Assembly: GCA_041987205.1 (NCBI GenBank)
Contig: JBHIWX010000005.1
Span: 1-64,000, forward strand
From: BOKV01 sp041987205
GTDB taxonomy: Bacteria; Pseudomonadota; Alphaproteobacteria; Rhizobiales; Rhizobiaceae
DNA length: 64,000 nucleotides
Direction of reading: 5' to 3'
Positions within the stretch are counted from its first letter, which is position 1. Each line of letters begins with the position of its first letter. Under the pieces are notes generated by a model, which saw only the letters and a program-made list of their open reading frames with translations, had not been told where the DNA came from and ran no database searches. Positions 52,086-60,880 of the stretch are shown here, one piece after another. The translations under genes and the position numbers were made by a program.

Positions 52086-52832
52086 CTAGATGCAGCGACC
52101 GCCGTCGACCTCAATGCAGACGCCGGTGACCATGCTGGCTTCGTCCGAGCACAGATAGCAGGCCGCATTCCCCATATCTTCGGGCGTCGAGAAACGTCCC
52201 AGCGGAATCGTGGACAGGAATTTTGCGCGCACCTCGGGCGTGTCCTCGCCCATGAACATCTTCAAAAGCGGCGTTTCGCCCGCCACCGGATTGATCGCAT
52301 TGACCCGAATTCCGCTCGGCGCGAGTTCGATCGCCATGCCGCGGGTGGCGTTGGTCATCCAGCCTTTCGAGGCGTTGTACCAGCTCAGCCTCGGCCGCGG
52401 GCTAACCGCCGCCGTGGAGGCGACATTCAGGATGACGCCCGTTCCGCGTTTCTTCATGAGAGGCACGATCTCCTGAGCGGTCAGGAACACGGATTTGCAG
52501 TTGACCGCGAAGACCTTGTCGAATTCCGCCTCGTCCACCTCTTCCATCGGCATCGGCAGATGCGTGGTTCCGGCGTTGTTGACCAGAATGTCAATCTTTC
52601 CGAAGGCCTCGAGCGCGGTTGCCCCCATCGCGGCAACATCGGCGCGCGACGTGACATTGGTCTTCGTGGCGCGAACGTTCTCGCCAAGTTCGCCTGCCAA
52701 TTCATTCGCCAGATCGATGTTCAGATCGGCGATCAGAACCTGGGCACCCTCGGCGGCGAATTTGCGCACGATGCCGGCACCGAAGCCCGACGCGCCACCC
52801 GTGACGATGGCCGATTTTCCCTTGAGTCTCAT
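52086..52832 (-). CDS. SDR-family oxidoreductase
   Basis: A 248-residue short-chain dehydrogenase starting MRLKGKSAIVTGGASGFGAG, which holds the cofactor motif. VLIADLNIDLANEL (Asp after beta-2) suggests NAD preference. The catalytic triad is in NVASTAAVSPRPRLSWYNAS followed by KGW. The C-terminal SMVTGVCIEVDGGRCI is standard. The start ATG at 52832 has GGATAGGAA upstream; the longer opening runs into the aldehyde dehydrogenase gene. It lies 8 nt after that gene's stop and likely acts on the same pathway intermediate series. Confidence 0.88.
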   Translation of the reverse strand: MRLKGKSAIVTGGASGFGAGIVRKFAAEGAQVLIADLNIDLANELAGELGENVRATKTNVTSRADVAAMGATALEAFGKIDILVNNAGTTHLPMPMEEVDEAEFDKVFAVNCKSVFLTAQEIVPLMKKRGTGVILNVASTAAVSPRPRLSWYNASKGWMTNATRGMAIELAPSGIRVNAINPVAGETPLLKMFMGEDTPEVRAKFLSTIPLGRFSTPEDMGNAACYLCSDEASMVTGVCIEVDGGRCI

Positions 52833-52840
52833 GTCAATTC

Positions 52841-54295
52841 CTATCCGTGATAAGCTGCAACAGTTTTCAGCGTCGAGAAGCCGTAGAGCGCCTCGAAGCC
52901 CTTTTCTCGTCCGTGGCCGGAAAGCCCGGTCCCGCCGAAGGGCAGTTCGACGCCGCCCCCGGCGCCGTAATTGTTCAGGAACACCTGTCCAGCCCTGAGC
53001 CGGCGCGCGAGGCGCATCTGGCGAGCACCCTCGCGGGACCATACCGAAGCGACGAGCCCGTATTCGGTGCCATTGGCGATCGCGACGGCCTCTTCCTCGT
53101 CGTTGAAGGAAATGATGACCTGCACCGGACCGAACACCTCCTGCTGGGCAAGGACATGATTCGAGCGGACGCCGGCGAACAGCGTCGGCGCAACATAGGC
53201 GCCGCCCGCCGGCGCGTCATCGACGACGGTTCCCCGGGCGACCATATCGAGGTCGGCGCCCTTCTCGAGAAAGCCCTCCACGATGGCCTTCTGGCGGGTC
53301 GACACGAGCGGCCCCACATCGAGATCGGACATGGCGGGACCGGCCCGCATCGCGCGGTAGCGGCCGCTCATGGCCTCGACCAGCTCGTCGTACCGGCTTT
53401 GATGAACGAGAATGCGGGACGCCGCCGAACAGGTCTGCCCCGCATTCTGGATTCCCGAATTCACCAGAAACGGCAGGGCGGCCTCCAGATCGGCGTCCTC
53501 GAAGACGAGCTGGGGCGACTTGCCGCCAAGCTCCAGCGTGACCGGCACCACATTCGCGCCCGCGGCCTGCTGGATCATCTTGCCGACCCCGACCGAGCCG
53601 GTGAAGGAAATGTGCTGGACACGGCTGTGCCCCGACAAGGCCGCGCCGGCTTCCGCCCCCCGCCCGGGCACGACGTTCAGTGCGCCCTCGGGAAGCCCGG
53701 CCTGTCGTGCGATCTCGGCGAAGGCGAGTGCGGTCAGGCACGCCTCTTCCGCCGGCTTCAGGACCACGGCATTGCCCATCGCCAGCGCCGCGCCGACCGA
53801 CCGGCCGATGATCTGCATCGGGTAGTTCCACGGGATGATGTGGCCGGTCACGCCATGCGGTTCGCGCAGGGTGTAGACCGTGTAGCCGCCGAGATAGGGG
53901 ATGGTCGCGCCATGGATCTTGTCGGCCGCACCCGCATAGAATTCCATGTAGCGGGCAAGCGCCACCGCATCCGCGCGCGCCTGCTTGAGAGGCTTGCCGA
54001 CATCCAGCGCTTCGAGCTTTGCCAGTTCGTCGGCGTTTTCGAGCACGAGTGCGCCGATCTTCGCGAGCAGGCGGCCGCGCTCGAAATTGGCGAGATCGCC
54101 CCATTCACCCGCGCGCGCCGCTTCGGCCGCGTCGACCGCCCGGTCGATGTCCTCGCTCCCGCCGGCTGCGATTTCGCAAATCTCGGTACCGTCGGAAGGA
54201 TTGTGCAGGCTGATGCAATTACCGCTTGCCGCCGGTACCCAGCGATTGGCGATGAAACAGCAGTCGGGACTGGGGAGCAGGGCGTGTAGGGTCAT
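52841..54295 (-). CDS. NAD(P)-dependent aldehyde dehydrogenase
   Basis: A 484-residue aldehyde dehydrogenase. Motifs: PWNYPMQIIGRSVGAALAMG for cofactor binding, ISFTGSVGVGKMIQQAAGAN, catalytic Glu in VTLELGGKSPQLVFEDADLE and catalytic Cys in NAGQTCSAASRILVHQSRYD. The C-terminal NNYGAGGGVELPFGGTGLSG is typical of betaine-aldehyde and gamma-aminobutyraldehyde-like members. AGGAAA precedes the start. It follows the LeuB-type gene by 43 nt. Confidence 0.92.
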   Translation of the reverse strand: MTLHALLPSPDCCFIANRWVPAASGNCISLHNPSDGTEICEIAAGGSEDIDRAVDAAEAARAGEWGDLANFERGRLLAKIGALVLENADELAKLEALDVGKPLKQARADAVALARYMEFYAGAADKIHGATIPYLGGYTVYTLREPHGVTGHIIPWNYPMQIIGRSVGAALAMGNAVVLKPAEEACLTALAFAEIARQAGLPEGALNVVPGRGAEAGAALSGHSRVQHISFTGSVGVGKMIQQAAGANVVPVTLELGGKSPQLVFEDADLEAALPFLVNSGIQNAGQTCSAASRILVHQSRYDELVEAMSGRYRAMRAGPAMSDLDVGPLVSTRQKAIVEGFLEKGADLDMVARGTVVDDAPAGGAYVAPTLFAGVRSNHVLAQQEVFGPVQVIISFNDEEEAVAIANGTEYGLVASVWSREGARQMRLARRLRAGQVFLNNYGAGGGVELPFGGTGLSGHGREKGFEALYGFSTLKTVAAYHG

Positions 54296-54338
54296 CTGGG
54301 TTTCCTGGCAGTTGAAATGTGTGGGTGAGCTATCGCGG

Positions 54339-55475
54339 TTACGAAGCTTCGCTTGAAAGCTGCTCCTGCGCGGCCGCGAGAATTGCGTCGGTCATTCCTT
54401 CGGTCGTGACGGTCCTGTCCGTGTTCGCCGACGCCAGATCCGCGGTCCTGTAGCCGAGCGCAAGCGCCGTCTTCACGGCGGTCTCGATCAGCTCCGCTTC
54501 GCGTGTCATGTCGAAGGAATAGCGAAGCGCCATGGCGAGGCTGAGGATGCTGGCGATCGGATTGGCAATGTTGCGGCCGGCAATGTCGGGTGCGGAGCCG
54601 TGCACCGGTTCGTACAGTCCGAACCAGCACCCGGAATCGGACTGGTTGCCGATGGAGGCCGAGGGCAGCATGCCGAGCGAGCCCGTCAGCATCGCCGCCT
54701 CGTCGCTGAGAATGTCGCCGAACATGTTGTCGGTGACGATCACGTCGAACTGGCGGGGATTTCGCACCAGTTGCATGGCCCCGTTATCGGCATACATCAG
54801 GCTGAGTTCGACATCGCCGAACTCCGCCTCGTGCAGGGCCAGGACTTCCTCGCGCCAGAGCGCGCCGGATTCCATCACATTGGCCTTGTCCATGGAGCAC
54901 AGGCGCTTGTTTCGCCTGCGCGCCAGCTCGAACGAGAACCGTGCAACCCGCTCGATCTCCTCGCTCGTATAGCGCTGCGTGTTGATCCCGACCTTGCGCC
55001 CCGTATCGCTGGGAAAAATCCCGCGCGGCTCACCGAAATAAAGACCGCTGGTGAGCTCGCGCACGATGACGATGTCCAGCCCCTTCACGACCTCGGGCTT
55101 GAGCGTGGACTGGTCCGCCAGGGCGTCGAAACACATCGCCGGGCGCAGATTGGCATAGAGATCGAACGCCTTGCGCAGCCGCAAAAGCCCCTGCTCGGGA
55201 CGCAGCATGAAAGGCTGGTCGTCATATTTCGGGCCGCCGACCGCACCGACCAGCAGCGCGTCGCAGGTCGCCGCGATCTCCAGCGTCTCGTCGGCGACCG
55301 GCACCTGATGCTGGTCGATCGCGCATCCGCCCAGCAGGGCGGAAACGGTTTCGATGCCCGCGCCCCTTTGCTCGTTGAGCCAGTCGATGATCCGCAGCGA
55401 CTGGCCGGTGACTTCCGGTCCGATGCCGTCTCCCGCCAGCACAAGGATCTTGCGCCCGGATGTTTTGCTGTTCAA
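54339..55475 (-). CDS. leuB: 3-isopropylmalate dehydrogenase-type decarboxylating dehydrogenase
   Basis: A 378-residue enzyme. The start is assigned to a TTG at 55475 because GGGAGG lies 8 nt upstream; an ATG nine codons earlier has no ribosome-binding site. Motifs: ILVLAGDGIGPEVTGQSLRI, GLLRLRKAFDLYANLRPAMC, SGLYFGEPRG, SMDKANVMESGALWREEV and DNMFGDILSDEAAMLTGSLG with metal-ligand Asp residues, then YEPVHGSAPDIAGRNIANPI. The LRLRK loop is LeuB-like. However, no leuCD genes are near, and its place after TctCBA suggests a dedicated role on an imported hydroxy-diacid. The gene symbol names the family, not a proven function. Confidence 0.82.
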   Translation of the reverse strand: MNSKTSGRKILVLAGDGIGPEVTGQSLRIIDWLNEQRGAGIETVSALLGGCAIDQHQVPVADETLEIAATCDALLVGAVGGPKYDDQPFMLRPEQGLLRLRKAFDLYANLRPAMCFDALADQSTLKPEVVKGLDIVIVRELTSGLYFGEPRGIFPSDTGRKVGINTQRYTSEEIERVARFSFELARRRNKRLCSMDKANVMESGALWREEVLALHEAEFGDVELSLMYADNGAMQLVRNPRQFDVIVTDNMFGDILSDEAAMLTGSLGMLPSASIGNQSDSGCWFGLYEPVHGSAPDIAGRNIANPIASILSLAMALRYSFDMTREAELIETAVKTALALGYRTADLASANTDRTVTTEGMTDAILAAAQEQLSSEAS

Positions 55476-55553
55476 TTCCCTGGCCTCCCGCCATTCATGC
55501 AAGCATTGAAGTTCAATTGTCGCCGGTAGATGTCCCGGCCTGTCGGCAGCACG

Positions 55554-57050
55554 TCACAGGGTCGGCTGCCGCTTTCCCCTTCCCCACAATTTGCGGATCA
55601 GAGGCCAGGTCATCACCAGGAAGGTGATGGCAAAGATCGTGGCGGCGATCGGGTGTTCGAAGAACCGAAGGGGATTCATCTGGGTCAGGATGAGCCCTTG
55701 CCGCAGGCTTGTCTCGAACGAGGGGCCGAGGATGAAGCCGATGACGATCGGCGCCAGCGGAACGTTCACCAGCCGAAGCCCGTAACCGACCATCCCCGCG
55801 ATCACCGCAACCCAGACATCCATGATGCTGGCGCGCACGACATAGGAGCCTGCCAGCGACAGGATCACGACCACGCCCAGGATCAGGGCGTGGGGGATGT
55901 TCAGGATCCGCGTGAACACACGTGACGCCAGCGCGCTTGTCAGGAACATCATGACGTTGGAGGCAAGCAAGGCGACGAAGATGAATGCCACGAGATCGGG
56001 ATTGTTGGCGAATAATTGTACGCCCGGCGTGATGCCGTGGATGATCAGGGCGCCCATCATCACCGCATTGGCGGCATCGCCTGGAATACCGAGCGCCAGC
56101 GTCGGCACGAGTGCGCCTCCCGTCACGGCATTGTTGGCGACCTCGGACGACACCAGGCCTTCGGCTTCCCCGGTACCGAACTTGTCGCGGTTGGGGGAAG
56201 CGGCGCGCGCCTGCGAATAGGCCAGCAGGCTGGCCGCGGTGGCGCCGATGCCGGGCAGGATTCCGAGGAAGGTTCCGATCAGCGAACTGCGCAGCAGCGT
56301 TCGTCTCAACCGCCACCAGCTCGAGAACGGGGCGATCCTGAATCCGGCCCGGGTGACCGGGCGCGGCATGGAGACCATCTGGCCCGAAGAGAGCAGCACT
56401 TCGGACAGGGCGAAGAGGCCAATCAGGATCGGCACGGCATGAAAGCCGGCGGAAAGCTGCAAATTCCCGAAGGTAAAGCGCTCCACGCCGCTCATGTTGT
56501 CCACGCCGACGGTCGATAGCGCCAGGCCCACGACACCGGCGAGAAGCCCCTTAAGGGTGCTGCCGGCCGAAACCCAGGCGATGGTTGTCAGCGAGAATAC
56601 GATGAGCGCCAGCGTCTCGATGGAACCGAAGCGAATGGCGAAGGCGGCGAGTTCCGGCGCGGCGAAGATCAGGACCAGGCCGGAGAAAATCCCGCCAATC
56701 GTCGAGGCCACCGTCACCCAGCCAAGTGCTTCGTCGGCACGCCCCTGTTTCGCCATCGGGTAACCATCGAAGGTGGTCGCCGCCGATTGCGGCGTTCCGG
56801 GCACGTTGATCAGCACCGCCGGAATGGACCCGCCGAAGATCGACGACACGTAGATCGCGAGCAGCACGCCGATCGCCTGCGGCGCACTGAGCGCGAAGGT
56901 GAACGGCAACACCATGGCGAGCGCCGTTACCGTGCCGAGGCCCGGAAGCGCACCGATGACAATCCCGACCACAGTCGCGATCACCATGATGAACAGTGTC
57001 ATCGGGTCAGCGAGGTGCGACAGCGCTCCGAGGAAATTCTCAAGGATCAT
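55554..57050 (-). CDS. tctA: Tripartite tricarboxylate transporter large permease
   Basis: A 498-residue inner-membrane protein with about 12 hydrophobic segments. TctA hallmarks: VIGALPGLGTVTALAMVLPF near the N-terminus, GGSIPAVLINVPGTPQSAAT, and the second repeat GILPGIGATAASLLAYSQAR with ALGIPGDAANAVMMGALIIH. It works with TctB and the periplasmic TctC encoded upstream, using an ion gradient for uptake. Confidence 0.94.
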   Translation of the reverse strand: MILENFLGALSHLADPMTLFIMVIATVVGIVIGALPGLGTVTALAMVLPFTFALSAPQAIGVLLAIYVSSIFGGSIPAVLINVPGTPQSAATTFDGYPMAKQGRADEALGWVTVASTIGGIFSGLVLIFAAPELAAFAIRFGSIETLALIVFSLTTIAWVSAGSTLKGLLAGVVGLALSTVGVDNMSGVERFTFGNLQLSAGFHAVPILIGLFALSEVLLSSGQMVSMPRPVTRAGFRIAPFSSWWRLRRTLLRSSLIGTFLGILPGIGATAASLLAYSQARAASPNRDKFGTGEAEGLVSSEVANNAVTGGALVPTLALGIPGDAANAVMMGALIIHGITPGVQLFANNPDLVAFIFVALLASNVMMFLTSALASRVFTRILNIPHALILGVVVILSLAGSYVVRASIMDVWVAVIAGMVGYGLRLVNVPLAPIVIGFILGPSFETSLRQGLILTQMNPLRFFEHPIAATIFAITFLVMTWPLIRKLWGRGKRQPTL

Positions 57051-57059
57051 GGTTGGATG

Positions 57060-57518
57060 TCACCAGAAGACCGGGATCTTGGGAAGCGAGAGTTCCGCGA
57101 CCCGGGTAAGCAAGAGATACAACGCACCGCTGGCCAGCACGGCCACGGCCGCGTTCAGCAGATGACGCCTGTAACCGAGGATCGCGCATGTCGCGAAAGC
57201 GGCGACCGGCGCCACGATCATGAAACCAAGAGAGCGCATCAGCCAGGTCACGACAACCAGCAGAACGGCAATCATGACGATGCGAGCGTGGTTCTGCTCG
57301 CCCAGCGGCGATGGCGGCAGGCGAAGACCCGAAACGAGGATCGCCAGCGAAAGGGCAATCCACAGGACCAGGAACACCTTCGGCACCAGGAACGGCGGGA
57401 TGTCGCCTGGCAGGACGAAGGCCACTTCGGCCTGTCTGAAGCTCAGAAAGAGAAAGATGCCGCCGACAAGGCTGGAAAGCGCACCAAAGACCGTGTTGCT
57501 GTTAAGCAGTCCGTTCAT
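57060..57518 (-). CDS. tctB: Tripartite tricarboxylate transporter small permease
   Basis: A 152-residue protein with four hydrophobic segments (GALSSLVGGIFLFLSFRQAE, FLVLWIALSLAILVSGL, IVMIAVLLVVVTWLMRSLGF, AAVAVLASGALYLLLTRV). AAGGGAGG precedes the start. Small TctB subunits diverge strongly in sequence, so size, topology and position between tctC and tctA carry the call. Confidence 0.9.
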   Translation of the reverse strand: MNGLLNSNTVFGALSSLVGGIFLFLSFRQAEVAFVLPGDIPPFLVPKVFLVLWIALSLAILVSGLRLPPSPLGEQNHARIVMIAVLLVVVTWLMRSLGFMIVAPVAAFATCAILGYRRHLLNAAVAVLASGALYLLLTRVAELSLPKIPVFW

Positions 57519-57562
57519 GGATGCGCCTCCCTTGTTGAGCTCCGTTATTCACGGAAAGCGCC

Positions 57563-58510
57563 TTATTTGACCAGACCGATCGCTTTCAGCAAGGACGCAT
57601 TTCGATCGAACTGATCGTTGTAGAAAGCCGTGAACGCTTTGCGATCGAGATAGCTGATCTGATAATTCAGCGCCTCCATGCCTTTCTTGAATTCCTCGTC
57701 CTGCACCGCACTCGCGCATGCCGCCGAAAGCTTGTCGACGATCTCGTCTGGCGTGCCTGCCGGCACGAAGGCTCCGAACCATACGCTCAGCTGGATGTCG
57801 TGGCCAAGTTCGCCCAGCGTCGGCACGTCCGGCAGCGAGGGTACCCGTTCCGCGCTGGTAACCGCCAGCGCCCTGGTCCCGTAGATGTTCGCGGCGGTAT
57901 AGATGTCGCCCTGGACGACGGCTTCACCGCCAAGGATCGCCTTGGCCGAGGCAGCCCCGCCATCCGTCGGCAGATAGGTGAACTCCACCCCGTACGACTT
58001 CGCCGTGGCGGCCTGAACGATATAGGGAAGCGAGCCGACAGCCTGACCTGTCGCGACCATGCCTCCGGCCTTGGCATCCTCCATCAGCTCGTCAAGCGTG
58101 TTGTACTTGCTGTCAGGCGCGACGAGGATCGCTGTCGCGGTATCGGAAATCTTGCAGATCGGGACGAAGCTGTCCTTGCCATAAGGCAGCGGCCGCAGAT
58201 GCGGATGGATCGTCACGGTCGCCACCGGGTTGTAGCCCACCGTGTAGCCGTCTGGTGCGGCAGCCGCCGTTTGCGCGGTGCCGATGGTGCCGCCGGCGCC
58301 CGGAACGTTGAGCGGGACAACAGTCGCACCGCCCAGCGCGGTGCTCATCGCCTTCTGGAACAGGCGACCCGAGACATCCGCGTGGCTTCCCGGAGGAAAC
58401 GCGATGATGAGTTCGATCGGCTTTTCCGGCCACTCGGCAAAGGCCGCGGTTGCGCTCGTTGCCGCCAGAATGCCGGAGACGACGAGGGTACCCAGTTTGT
58501 TAAGTGCCAT
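57563..58510 (-). CDS. tctC: Tripartite tricarboxylate transporter substrate-binding protein (Bug family)
   Basis: A 315-residue periplasmic protein with a signal peptide ending in AFA-E near residue 25. Bug-family motifs: WPEKPIELIIAFPPGSHADV at the mature start and VVPLNVPGAGGTIGTAQTAA. VWFGAFVPAGTPDEIVDKLS follows near the C-terminus. It binds a carboxylated substrate for TctAB. AACAGGGAGGAAC precedes the start. Two GC-rich hairpins lie between it and the sulfatase-like gene upstream. Confidence 0.93.
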   Translation of the reverse strand: MALNKLGTLVVSGILAATSATAAFAEWPEKPIELIIAFPPGSHADVSGRLFQKAMSTALGGATVVPLNVPGAGGTIGTAQTAAAAPDGYTVGYNPVATVTIHPHLRPLPYGKDSFVPICKISDTATAILVAPDSKYNTLDELMEDAKAGGMVATGQAVGSLPYIVQAATAKSYGVEFTYLPTDGGAASAKAILGGEAVVQGDIYTAANIYGTRALAVTSAERVPSLPDVPTLGELGHDIQLSVWFGAFVPAGTPDEIVDKLSAACASAVQDEEFKKGMEALNYQISYLDRKAFTAFYNDQFDRNASLLKAIGLVK

Positions 58511-58526
58511 TAGTTCCTCCCTGTTA

Positions 58527-58579
58527 CCGGCCCTCCAGGGCCGGGATTACGCGGCCATGACCGAAACCCGGTCATGGCC
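58527..58579. repeat. Two adjacent strong hairpins between the sulfatase-like gene and tctC
   Basis: CCGGCCCT (58527-58534) pairs with AGGGCCGG (58537-58544). GGCCATGACCG (58553-58563) pairs with CGGTCATGGCC (58569-58579) over a 5-nt loop. No U-run follows on either strand. Such structures commonly protect or process operon mRNA and could raise tctC transcript level relative to the upstream gene. Confidence 0.5.
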
Positions 58580-58603
58580 CTTCTGATTGTTGGCTGGCGT
58601 CGA

Positions 58604-60010
58604 TCAGAAATGTCCGGGCAGCCGGGGCTTGCAATAGGTCTCCTCAACCCCCTCGGTCTTCATGCTTCGGGCATACAGGTCCAGCAGCTCCTCCACCACC
58701 TCCGGGTTTTCCGCGGCAACATTGTTCTGCTGCTTGGGATCGGCCTGCAGGTCGTACAGCTCGACCGGCTCGTCCGGGGTCGCGTAGAGCAGCGACCATT
58801 GCTGTGTGGTGATCGTCGCGGGCTGCCAGTCGACCACGGTGCGCATGAGATCGTCGACCGCGAGCACACCCTCGCCCGGATTCGCGAAAGGCAATGCCGT
58901 AAGGATATGGTCGCGGCCCTTGAAGGCCTCGCCCTTGACCGCCGGCAGCAGGGACTGGCCGTTAATGCCCTCGCCTGGCTTCAGGCCGACCATGTCGAGC
59001 AGGGTCGGCGCGATATCCAGTGCACAGGCAAGCTCATTGGTCCGGCCGGGCTTGGCACCGGGCACATGGATGATCAACGGCACTCTGGCGATTTCCTCGT
59101 AAAGCGGCGACCGCATCCATGTCGCCTCACCCGGCGCACGGCGAACCAGCTTGCCCATCTGGTTGTGTTCGCCAAGCAGGAAGCCGTGATCGGACACGAA
59201 GATGATGGCCGTGGAATCTTCGATGCCGAGATAGGTGAGCTGCTCGATCAGGTGACCGATCCAGCGATCGACAAGTTCCAGCTCGCCGGAATAACAGGCG
59301 CGCGCCACCTGCACGTCGCGTTCGGTCAGCCCGTGCTTGTTGATGTCGCCATAGGGCGGGTGAACGTGCTCGCCCTTGTAATCGGGCATGTAGCGCTTGA
59401 TGTAATATTCCGGCGGGTCCCACGGCTCGTGCGGGTCCCAGGTATCGACCAGCGCGAAGAATTTGTTCTCGTAGATTTCCTCGAGCGACTTCGCCGCCTG
59501 GACCATGGTCAGTGGCGTCGGGCAGTCCCGCTCGCCCTCACGATGATCGGGCTTCACCTTGCCGGTGATCGGCCATTGCGGCATTTTCCCCTGGGTCTGG
59601 CCCTTGTCCTCGCCGGGTGCCGAATAGGCATTGTACTGCGGCGTGCCCAGAAGCTGCGACTTCATATCGTAGAAATAGTTGAAGCCCCGGTCGTAATTGT
59701 AGCCGTTGACCTGGTAGAACGGTGTATCGACGACACCGAGCGTGGTGTAGCCGGCGGCCGTCATTTCCGAGACGATCGACTTGTCGGTCTTGGGCAGCGG
59801 GCCCCAGCCATTGCCGGCAAAAGCCGCCTTGCCGGTCAGATAGTCATACCGCGCCGGAACCGTCGGAAAGCTGGACGCATAATAGCGGTCGAACACCATC
59901 GATCGCGCCGCGAGTCGGTCGAGGTTGGGGGTGTGAACGTGTCCCCCATTGTAGCCGAGCATATCCCACCTGACCGTATCGGAAACGATCATCAAAATCT
60001 TGTCGATCAC
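58604..60010 (-). CDS. Sulfatase-family hydrolase with Thr at the nucleophile position
   Basis: A 468-residue alkaline phosphatase-superfamily protein. It starts with GTG at 60010, with GGGAGG 8 nt upstream. The metal-binding N-terminus is ILMIVSDTVRWDMLGYNG, then HTPNLDRLAARSMVFDRYYA. The sulfatase motif normally written Cys/Ser-x-Pro-x-Arg reads Thr50-Val-Pro-Ala-Arg54, so the formylglycine precursor residue is Thr. Further metal ligands are in IIFVSDHGFLLGEHNQMGKL. No signal peptide is present, so it acts in the cytoplasm. It may hydrolyse a sulfate, phosphate or phosphonate ester brought in by TctCBA, whose genes follow 93 nt later. Confidence 0.85.
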   Translation of the reverse strand: MIDKILMIVSDTVRWDMLGYNGGHVHTPNLDRLAARSMVFDRYYASSFPTVPARYDYLTGKAAFAGNGWGPLPKTDKSIVSEMTAAGYTTLGVVDTPFYQVNGYNYDRGFNYFYDMKSQLLGTPQYNAYSAPGEDKGQTQGKMPQWPITGKVKPDHREGERDCPTPLTMVQAAKSLEEIYENKFFALVDTWDPHEPWDPPEYYIKRYMPDYKGEHVHPPYGDINKHGLTERDVQVARACYSGELELVDRWIGHLIEQLTYLGIEDSTAIIFVSDHGFLLGEHNQMGKLVRRAPGEATWMRSPLYEEIARVPLIIHVPGAKPGRTNELACALDIAPTLLDMVGLKPGEGINGQSLLPAVKGEAFKGRDHILTALPFANPGEGVLAVDDLMRTVVDWQPATITTQQWSLLYATPDEPVELYDLQADPKQQNNVAAENPEVVEELLDLYARSMKTEGVEETYCKPRLPGHF

Positions 60011-60043
60011 CTAAGCATCCTCCCTGGCGACGTTCTGCATTGG

Positions 60044-60055
60044 GTAATATATTAC
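60044..60055. promoter_or_regulatory. Palindrome upstream of the sulfatase/tct operon
   Basis: GTAATATATTAC is a perfect 12-bp palindrome in an AT-rich island 34 nt before the sulfatase-like start and 126 nt before the divergent GntR gene. Size and symmetry fit a GntR-family operator. It could equally be part of a promoter -10 region. Confidence 0.4.
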
Positions 60056-60181
60056 ACATCACACATGACGCGTCAATCTTGCTAAATTGGCTTTTTGCCA
60101 TCAAAGTAGGAGCATGATGAACATTGCCCCTCGCCGGACGAGGCGCGCCTTCGGAAGACATTTGGAAGAAAAGAGAGCGGC

Positions 60182-60874
60182 ATGAACGAGCAATCGCGGG
60201 ATCCGCAGCATCTGACCTTGCACCAGAGCTATCGCGAACAGGCTCGCGAGGTCATTCGAGGCATGATCGTCAGCGGGAAGATGGCGCCGGACGGACTCTA
60301 TTCAGTCCCCAAGATCGCCAGCGATCTGAGTGTATCGGCCACGCCGGTTCGAGAGGCGCTGCTCGATCTCGTGCGTGAGGGATTGCTGAGGCCGGTCCGC
60401 AATCGCGGGTTTCAGGTCGTCATCATGACCCCGAAGGAACATGACGACGTCTATCAGATACGCCTGCTGCTGGAGGTGCCGAGCGTTCACACCATCGCAA
60501 GCGGCTCCCAGTCGGCGCAACAGATGAAGGAGCTATATGCGCTCGCCGAACTGACCCGGAAATTCGCGGGCGAAGGCGATCTGATCGCCTATCTGAATGC
60601 CGACCGGCAATTCCATGTCCTGCTGATCGACCTGCTTGGCAACGCGCCGCTTACCCAGCTGGTCGCCTCCCTGCGCGACAGGGTCCGCCTGATAGGCCTG
60701 GCCAATACGGGCGCGAAGTCGCACATCATCAAATCCGCGGAAGAGCATTTCGAGCTTCTCGACGCCATTGCGGCAAGAGACGCGGACCGCGCCTCGGACG
60801 TCATCCGGCGGCATCTCAAGCGCTCACGGGATGTCTGGGGCGCACCGATTGAAGATCAGTCCCAGGACGCCTGA
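60182..60874 (+). CDS. GntR-family regulator with FCD domain
   Basis: A 230-residue regulator. The N-terminal winged helix-turn-helix is LHQSYREQAREVIRGMIVSG then YSVPKIASDLSVSATPVREA. The C-terminal FCD effector domain is all-helical, with likely metal-ligand residues in ADRQFHVLLIDLLG, SAEEHFELLDAI and VIRRHLKRS. It lies between the divergent sulfatase/TctCBA operon and the convergent enolase-superfamily gene (6-nt gap), so it could control either or both. The effector is probably a carboxylic acid. Confidence 0.9.
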   Translation: MNEQSRDPQHLTLHQSYREQAREVIRGMIVSGKMAPDGLYSVPKIASDLSVSATPVREALLDLVREGLLRPVRNRGFQVVIMTPKEHDDVYQIRLLLEVPSVHTIASGSQSAQQMKELYALAELTRKFAGEGDLIAYLNADRQFHVLLIDLLGNAPLTQLVASLRDRVRLIGLANTGAKSHIIKSAEEHFELLDAIAARDADRASDVIRRHLKRSRDVWGAPIEDQSQDA

Positions 60875-60880
60875 ACCGCG

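Noticed and set aside
58574..60085. Plus-strand open frame (about 503 codons) opposite the sulfatase-like gene
   Set aside because: It mirrors the sulfatase gene, which has intact metal-site motifs and a good ribosome-binding site.
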